Source: Planctomycetota bacterium
GTDB taxonomy: Bacteria; Planctomycetota; Planctomycetia; Planctomycetales; Planctomycetaceae
DNA: 64,000 nt
Direction: 5' to 3'
Assembly: GCA_027623235.1 (NCBI GenBank)
Contig: JAQBVJ010000004.1
Span: 49,871 to 113,870 of the forward strand
Shown here: positions 59,144 to 64,000 of the stretch, piece by piece
Numbering within the stretch: position 1 is the stretch's first letter
Layout of the letters: each line of letters opens with the position of its first letter
The notes under the pieces: model-generated
Database searches by the model: none
Told to the model about the DNA's origin: nothing
Seen by the model: only the letters and a program-made list of their open reading frames with translations
Position numbers and translations under genes: made by a program

Positions 59144-60268
59144 TTAACTTTCGAGCCCCACGTTGAGCGGCTGCAAGTCCCCGGGAAGGAACATTCCGTC
59201 TTTTCGAATCAGGTCATCGTCAAACCAGATCTCCCCGCCACCACGCTTCGGGGTCTGGATGAGGACGATATCCCAGTGCACGCTGCTGCGGTTGCCGTTG
59301 TCGGCCGTGTCGTACGCGTTGCCCGGCGTGAGGTGCATTGATCCGCCGATCTTCTCATCAAACAGCGTGTCGAGCATTGGCTCCTGAACCTCGTTATTGA
59401 GGCCGAGCGACCATTCGCCGATGTATCGCGCACCGTCGTCGGAGTCGAGGATCTCGTTGAGCCGCTTGTTCTGCCCGTTCGCGCACTCGGCATGTTCGAT
59501 ACGACCGTCCTTGAATTCGAAGCGGATTCGATTGAAGACGACACCCTGATAACGCGTTGCCGTGTTATACGAGATGACGCCGTTGACGCTGTCGCGGACC
59601 GGCGCCGTGAAGATCTCTCCGTCGGGAATGTTTCGACGTCCGAAGCAGGGCACAACCGGGATGTCCTTGATGCTGAAGCTGAGGTCCGTGTTCGGCGCGA
59701 CGATGCGAACTCGCTCGGCCGCTTCCATTCTGGCTTTGAGCGGCTTTTGATTCTCCGCCATCTTTGGATAGTCGGCTGTGCAGACGCGAAAGAAGAAGTC
59801 TTCGAAGTCAGGTGTGCTTCGCTGAGCGGCTTGAGCCATCGACGGAGTCGGATAGCGAAGCACGACCCATCTGGTGTCTGGCACCCGCACGTCAAGATGG
59901 ACCCGCCCCCAGTACTGCTCCTGAAAAAGCTTCATCTGAGAGGCCGGGACGTCAGACATTTCGTCGGTATTGGTCGCGCCGCGAATGCCGATGTAGGCAT
60001 CCATTTTTTTCATCGCCGCGACTTCGATCTCGCCGAGCAATGCGAATGTCGCCTCGTCACCAGCTCGCACCAGGCTGCGCGTAATCAGGTTGTTTTTCCA
60101 GCTGACGTGGGGCAGCCCGCCGCGCTCACGAGCAAGCTCGACCAGGCAGCAGACGATCGCCGGATCCGGCAGGTCGAAAGCTTCGATGAGAATCTTCTCG
60201 CCGGGTTTCAGCTGGCAACTGTGGTCGATGAGGACTTCCGCAAGCTGGCGGATGCGAGGATCAAGCAT
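59144..60268 (-). CDS. M29-family metallo-aminopeptidase
   Basis: 374 residues, like the AmpS/AmpT thermophilic aminopeptidases. It starts with LAEVLIDHSCQLKPGEKILIEA. The metal-site segments are RRNIPDGEIFTAPV (Glu), YIGEWSLGLN (Glu), GSMHLTPGNAY (His) and SSVHWDIVL (His and Asp), so the two-metal centre is complete. It releases N-terminal residues from peptides in the cytoplasm. Its start is about 30 bases after the end of the UbiA gene on the same strand, so the two may be co-transcribed. Confidence 0.9.
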   Translation of the reverse strand: MLDPRIRQLAEVLIDHSCQLKPGEKILIEAFDLPDPAIVCCLVELARERGGLPHVSWKNNLITRSLVRAGDEATFALLGEIEVAAMKKMDAYIGIRGATNTDEMSDVPASQMKLFQEQYWGRVHLDVRVPDTRWVVLRYPTPSMAQAAQRSTPDFEDFFFRVCTADYPKMAENQKPLKARMEAAERVRIVAPNTDLSFSIKDIPVVPCFGRRNIPDGEIFTAPVRDSVNGVISYNTATRYQGVVFNRIRFEFKDGRIEHAECANGQNKRLNEILDSDDGARYIGEWSLGLNNEVQEPMLDTLFDEKIGGSMHLTPGNAYDTADNGNRSSVHWDIVLIQTPKRGGGEIWFDDDLIRKDGMFLPGDLQPLNVGLES

Positions 60269-60298
60269 GAGTGACTTCGTTCACGAAGCGAAACAGTT

Positions 60299-61264
60299 TC
60301 AAAACAGTGGATTCTCTGGTCCGACAAATGTTGGGATGAGAGTGCTCGTCCAGAGATCAATCAGCCCGGCAAGAAACAGGCCAAAGCTGATGAGTGCATT
60401 CACGTTAAAAAACGCGATGTTGACCTTCGCGAGATTGTCCGGTCGCACGAGTGAGTGTTCGTAAATCAGCAGACCGGAGACCAGCAGGACGCCGACCAGA
60501 AAAATGGTGCCCAGATCGGTCAGGTACCACAGACCAACGAGGCTTACGATTGTCAGCAGGTGGCTGACCATGGCGATGCGGAGGGCTGCAGGGATGCCGA
60601 AGCGGGCCGGCACGCTGTGGAGTCGTTTGCCCTTATCGAAGTCCGTGTCCTGGCAGGCGTAGATAATGTCGAATCCACCGACCCAGAAGAACACGACGGC
60701 CGCCAGCAGCGTCGGCGGCAGAGCAAACTCATCCCGCACGGCGATCCACGCGGCAATCGGCGAGAGCATCAAGGCTGCCGACAGCCAGTAATGGCACAGC
60801 GAGGTAAACCGCTTCGCATAGGAATAGCCGAGCAGAAACAGCAGCACCGGAACGGCCAGAATGATTGGCAGGCGTTTGGGCAGGAAAATCAGCGTCGAGG
60901 CGACGAAGGCGGCTGAGCAGAAGAAAGTAAAAACGGCGACAGCCTTCGCGCTCAGCAGTCCGGCCGGAATGTGGCGTTTCTCCGTGCGGGGATTGGCCGC
61001 GTCGATATCACGGTCAACGAGCCGGTTAAACGCCATCGCCGCCGACCTGGCAAAGATCATGCACAGAAGAATTCCTGCCAGATCCAGCCAGCGAAAAAAA
61101 GAGCCGGGATGAAACCACGCCAGAGCCGCGGAAAGCAGTGCGAAGGGGAGTGCAAAAATCGTATGGCTGAATCGGATCAGTTCAAGAATGTGACGCACTC
61201 GAGTCGTGACGCCAGCCGGTGCGGCTTCGTTCTGAGTCGGTGCTGGGGAGGTCGCATCAGCCAC
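60299..61264 (-). CDS. UbiA-family polyprenyltransferase
   Basis: 321 residues with about eight membrane helices. The two Asp-rich motifs are AFNRLVDRDIDAANPRT and YACQDTDFDKGKRLHSVP, binding the prenyl diphosphate through magnesium. It transfers a polyprenyl chain to an aromatic acceptor in quinone synthesis. A menaquinone made by the futalosine route (MqnP) is plausible for Planctomycetota, but 4-hydroxybenzoate cannot be excluded. The start is GTG at 61262-61264. It follows purF on the same strand about 100 bases later and precedes the M29 gene. Confidence 0.88.
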   Translation of the reverse strand: MADATSPAPTQNEAAPAGVTTRVRHILELIRFSHTIFALPFALLSAALAWFHPGSFFRWLDLAGILLCMIFARSAAMAFNRLVDRDIDAANPRTEKRHIPAGLLSAKAVAVFTFFCSAAFVASTLIFLPKRLPIILAVPVLLFLLGYSYAKRFTSLCHYWLSAALMLSPIAAWIAVRDEFALPPTLLAAVVFFWVGGFDIIYACQDTDFDKGKRLHSVPARFGIPAALRIAMVSHLLTIVSLVGLWYLTDLGTIFLVGVLLVSGLLIYEHSLVRPDNLAKVNIAFFNVNALISFGLFLAGLIDLWTSTLIPTFVGPENPLF

Positions 61265-61369
61265 TGTGAACTCCGGCGGTTGGTCTGATTCGCTGAGGTG
61301 AACCTCTCAACATGGCTCACTCTACCGGGCTGTCCGCATCGAAGTCTCAGGATTAACACGGAATCCCGA

Positions 61370-62953
61370 TCAGGATCGCGTGGTGAGCGGCAGGTCGTAG
61401 GTTCGTCCGGTGGACTCACCCGACCGCTCGAGTTCGAGTGCTCGTTCAAACAGACTTTGACCACAGGTCGTTGGATACTTCGTGTCGATGCACGCCTGGC
61501 AGAGCGATGAACATGGCATGTCAACGCATCGTGAGATTGCTTCAACAGGAAGATACCGCAGGGAGTCTGCGCCGAGTCTGTCAGCCATCTGCTGTTCAAT
61601 TTCCGGAGTCAGTTCCGTCTGTCCAGGCTGCATGAACTGCGGGGCGAACAGTTCGCCGATCGTCGACATGTCGATCCCGTAAAAGCACGGAGCGATGATT
61701 GGCGCGCAGGCGACTCGAACGTGGACCTCCTTCACGCCACCACGTTCGCGCAGTTGAGAAATCAAAGCCTGCATCGTGGTCGACCGAACGATCGTGTCTT
61801 CAACGAGGAGCACGCGGCGACCCTCCAGAACCTCACGGAGCGGGGTGTATTTTGCTCGAACTTTCTCCGCCCGATTGCGGCTTTCAATGAATGTCCGGCC
61901 CACGTACCGGTTGCGGATCAGGCCCTCAAGGCTGGGCACGCCGAGCTGATAAGCCATGCTGTCGGCGGCGGCTTTTGCCGTATCGGGAACGGGCACGACG
62001 ATGGTGTTCGAGTCCATTTCGATCAATTCCTGCGCCGCCAGTTCCTCACCAAGCCGCTTGCGGCTGAGGTAGACGCCGCGGTCGTCCAGCGTGCTCGCGA
62101 CGTTGGCGAAGTAGATCCACTCGAAGAAACAGTGCGCTTTCTTCGGACTCTCAGCAAACCTTTCCAGGCGAAACTCGCCTTTCTCGATGATGACCGCGCA
62201 GCCGGGTTCCAGGCTCTTGATCGCCTCATCTCGGAAACCCATGTTGGCGAGTGCAACGCTTTCACTGGCCGCAGCGAACATGCCCTCTTCGAAGGCGTAG
62301 CAGAGCGGTTTGATGCCAAGCGGATCGCGGGCGACAAACATGTCCCCGCAGGCATTCAGAAAAACGACGTTCCAGGCTCCGTCGAGCTGTTCGGCCAGGC
62401 CTTCCAGAACACCCAGCAGATTGCCACTGCCGTGCTTCTTGATCCCTCGGGAGAGCACGTGCATCAGGACTTCGGTGTCTGTTTCCCGGGTGAGGTGAAA
62501 TTCCGGGTCGCTCAGAATCTCGTCCCGCAGTTCCTGATAATTCGACAACTGCCCGTTGAAGCCGAAGCTGAACCACTTCGGTTTGGCAATGTGGTGATTC
62601 TCAAACGGCTGAGCATAGCTGCGGTCGTCTTTTCCGCACGTCGCATAACGGACATGCCCGATCGCTGCCGGACCGGCGTATTCACGCATCAGCGCTTCAA
62701 AGCGGTCCTGATGGTTCATTTGAAAAACTTCGCTGACCGTGCCCACTTCCTTGTGAGTGTCGATCAACTGGTTGCGTCCGGCGTTGAAACTGGTGAGCCC
62801 CGCCGCGAGCTGTCCGCGATTCTGGATGTCGACCAGTAGTCGCGGAATCAAGCGCGACGCCTCTTCCCCCCCCTCGACCGGGGCAAGGTCCGTGTCGCCC
62901 TCACCCAGCCAGTAAACTGCCGCGACGCCACACTCGTGCTTCAATTCGGCCAT
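61370..62953 (-). CDS. purF: Amidophosphoribosyltransferase
   Basis: 527 residues. The N-terminus [15 protein letters not shown] gives the Ntn nucleophile Cys8 after a seven-residue propeptide. The glutaminase part contains [10 protein letters not shown] and GFNGQLSN, and the PRPP site is [15 protein letters not shown]. Cysteines in [21 protein letters not shown] and [12 protein letters not shown] match the [4Fe-4S] ligand set of the Bacillus-type enzyme. It makes phosphoribosylamine, the first committed step of purine synthesis. It is not linked to the purE-purK pair 10 kb away. Confidence 0.95.
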   Translation of the reverse strand: MAELKHECGVAAVYWLGEGDTDLAPVEGGEEASRLIPRLLVDIQNRGQLAAGLTSFNAGRNQLIDTHKEVGTVSEVFQMNHQDRFEALMREYAGPAAIGHVRYATCGKDDRSYAQPFENHHIAKPKWFSFGFNGQLSNYQELRDEILSDPEFHLTRETDTEVLMHVLSRGIKKHGSGNLLGVLEGLAEQLDGAWNVVFLNACGDMFVARDPLGIKPLCYAFEEGMFAAASESVALANMGFRDEAIKSLEPGCAVIIEKGEFRLERFAESPKKAHCFFEWIYFANVASTLDDRGVYLSRKRLGEELAAQELIEMDSNTIVVPVPDTAKAAADSMAYQLGVPSLEGLIRNRYVGRTFIESRNRAEKVRAKYTPLREVLEGRRVLLVEDTIVRSTTMQALISQLRERGGVKEVHVRVACAPIIAPCFYGIDMSTIGELFAPQFMQPGQTELTPEIEQQMADRLGADSLRYLPVEAISRCVDMPCSSLCQACIDTKYPTTCGQSLFERALELERSGESTGRTYDLPLTTRS

Positions 62954-63343
62954 CGTTCAGGATGCTTCCGTGTAGACTGAATCGAAAGAGGTCGAGAGGT
63001 CCGGCGGTCCATTCCAGCCGATCCTCACTGCGATCTCGTGATGGTATCGCCACTCCGCGGCCGGACCAACTGACTGGTTGAACCAAATTCAGAATGTCTC
63101 AACGAAGTGGGTTCGCGCCACACCAGGTCGCTGGACACCGCAAATCTGAGCCAGCACGAATTGAATTGTGAGCCACCCGCAGGAACCGTCTGGCAGTTGT
63201 CGTCAGGAAAGCGTCGCGGATACAGTACCGAACTGCCAGGCAGTTTCTCACCAGTTGATTCGCGGAAAAACGGACTGAGAAGACGAGAAAGAATCGCCAC
63301 CGGACCCGTTCTGACGCCTCAAACGACGGCCAGCAAAGCCGAC
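62954..63343. other. Intergenic region between purF and the tRNA gene
   Basis: No gene is seen in 390 bases. It contains a perfect interrupted palindrome AACTGCC-A-GGCAGTT at 63231-63245 and a related half-site TGGCAGTT near 63191, which might be operator-like. The promoters of purF (leftward) and the tRNA (rightward) must lie here. Confidence 0.5.
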
Positions 63344-63417
63344 GGGAGTGTAGCTCAATCGGTTAGAGCAGTGGACTCATAATCCATTGGTTGGGGGTTC
63401 AAGTCCCTCCACTCCCA
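63344..63417 (+). tRNA. tRNA with anticodon CAT (elongator Met or Ile2)
   Basis: A 74-base cloverleaf: acceptor GGGAGTG/CACTCCC, D arm GCTC/GAGC, anticodon stem GTGGA/TCCAT with loop CTCATAA (anticodon CAT at 63378-63380), and T arm with TTCAAGT loop (stem GGGGG/CCCTC, with one G-T pair). The discriminator is A, and CCA is not encoded. The G-C first acceptor pair excludes initiator Met. Whether it is elongator Met or lysidine-modified Ile2 cannot be decided by eye. A decayed integrase gene ends just downstream, which suggests the 3' end served as an attachment site. Confidence 0.93.
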
Positions 63418-63423
63418 TTTTGC

Positions 63424-63460
63424 AAGCCCCGTCGAGTCAACGACTTGCGGGGCTTTCTTG
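63424..63460 (+). terminator. tRNA terminator
   Basis: The stem AAGCCCCG (63424-63431) / CGGGGCTT (63448-63455) is followed by TCTTG. It is directly after the tRNA. The original 3' end of the integrase gene on the other strand (stop at 63437-63439) lies within it. Confidence 0.8.
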
Positions 63461-64000
63461 TTGCGCTCGTGGGGTCGCATCAGGGGTGGTGTCCGGTGAA
63501 GTGTCCGGTTGAACCGCCGCGTAGATCTCTGCAGCGAGTTCCTGAGCATCAGCAGTCACGTAATATCGCAACGTCGTTCTCAATGCTGGAGTGTCGCATC
63601 ATCTTCTGCAGCGTTGGTGGTTTCACCCTACTCGCCCATCGGGTTCCGAAGGCCCGCCGACAGTCCTGAGCGGACCCGAACTTCACTTCGTCGCCCTTGC
63701 GGTTCACAACCGCCATGGCTGTCTTCCCGAGCCGCGTTGTGAACTTGCAGCAGGTTTCGAGCGAGGCCCGTCCCCAGTGATGCTCGTGAACTTTCTCCGG
63801 ATTGAAGACAAACCCTTCGCGCCGCGATTCTGGCACGGAGAGGAGCATCTCAGCGAACTCTGGCGCGACGGGATACATTCGGTCGCGTCGGCCTTTTTCA
63901 TGCTCGCCTGGAATCTTGAGCATCACAAACTTTCCGGACGTATCCACCGTCAGCCCGTCGTGCCATTCGTCCCACGACAATGAGAGAGCCTCTCCCAGCC
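63437..64000 (-). pseudogene. Tyrosine recombinase/integrase, frameshifted, 5' end beyond the window
   Basis: The frame entering from the right edge reads like an integrase catalytic domain: LGEALSLSWDEWHDGL, EKGRRDRMYPVAPEFAEML, DCRRAFGTRWASRV, LQKMMRHSSIE. After HSSIE (about 63581) it shifts and stops at 63549. One base less at 63577-63578 (TT to T on the plus strand) restores TTLRYYVTADAQELAAEIYA, with the catalytic Tyr, and runs on to a natural stop at 63437-63439. The present gene therefore lacks the Tyr and is probably inactive, unless the insertion is a sequencing error. The adjacent tRNA is the likely integration target. Confidence 0.8.

Noticed and set aside
61721..62839. 372-codon plus-strand open frame
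   Set aside because: Antisense to purF, which is certain.
63231..63245. Perfect palindrome AACTGCC-A-GGCAGTT before the tRNA as a purine operator
   Set aside because: The sequence does not match the known PurR operator consensus closely enough, and no second full site is seen. It is mentioned only within the intergenic entry.
1..64000. CRISPR arrays, rRNA operons, intact IS elements
   Set aside because: No regularly spaced repeats, rRNA-like segments or intact transposase frames were seen on either strand.

Overview
The window looks like chromosomal DNA of a member of the Planctomycetota (probably class Planctomycetia; genus not determinable by eye). The evidence is the gene set: a DUF1501 Tat-exported protein, a secreted Cys-type sulfatase with a formylglycine-generating enzyme, MJ0042-type zinc-ribbon proteins, a large multi-EF-hand exported protein, many short lineage-specific lipoproteins, and GC-rich genes full of long antisense shadow frames. 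No rRNA, CRISPR array, intact insertion sequence or intact prophage was seen. There is one tRNA gene, at the right edge.

Layout. 1-6.9 kb: the 3' end of a complex I operon (nuoJ end, nuoK, nuoL, nuoM, nuoN), with unusual extramembrane insertions in NuoL and NuoN. 6.9-10.6 kb: a small helical protein, a TatD nuclease, a HlyD-type membrane-fusion protein and a lipoprotein. 10.6-15.5 kb (minus): a very large exported protein and a TPR-like exported protein whose frame continues for 40 codons past a UGA. 15.7-29.4 kb: FGE, phosphofructokinase, bestrophin-like channel, DUF1501 protein, cupredoxin-like protein, HpcH/HpaI aldolase, lipoprotein, secreted alpha/beta hydrolase, sulfatase and SDR, separated by intergenic palindromic and dispersed repeats. 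29.4-35.3 kb (minus): a tightly overlapping operon of RND/MMPL exporter, EF-hand protein, one-TM protein and MoxR-like AAA ATPase. 35.5-42.5 kb: GT39-like membrane protein, STAS protein, Rieske protein, an internally duplicated membrane protein, a DUF309 gene behind a hairpin-rich leader, a zinc-ribbon membrane protein and a RidA remnant. 42.5-52 kb: a short SecA-like ATPase next to a PlsC acyltransferase, an esterase, a coiled-coil protein, ScpA, purE-purK and an AT-hook DNA-binding protein. 52-63 kb: an NADH-dehydrogenase-like/SelD fusion, a Tat-exported cupin, a polysaccharide deacetylase, an orphan CpaF-type ATPase, a thermonuclease, an M29 aminopeptidase, a UbiA-family prenyltransferase and PurF. 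63.3-64 kb: tRNA(CAT) with a frameshifted tyrosine integrase ending beside it, the edge of a decayed integrated element.

Functional links. Complex I and the UbiA prenyltransferase (probably a quinone pathway enzyme) belong to respiration. The FGE would activate the Cys-type sulfatase. purE, purK and purF are purine synthesis genes at two sites. The SelD fusion shows that the organism makes selenophosphate. That makes the UGA-interrupted exported protein at 14.8-15.5 kb (in-frame UGA, then Gln-Gly-Cys, then a hairpin with a GGUC loop) the most interesting candidate here: a possible selenoprotein, or else leaky readthrough or a recent nonsense mutation. The other candidate undescribed system is the translationally coupled RND / EF-hand / one-TM / AAA operon.
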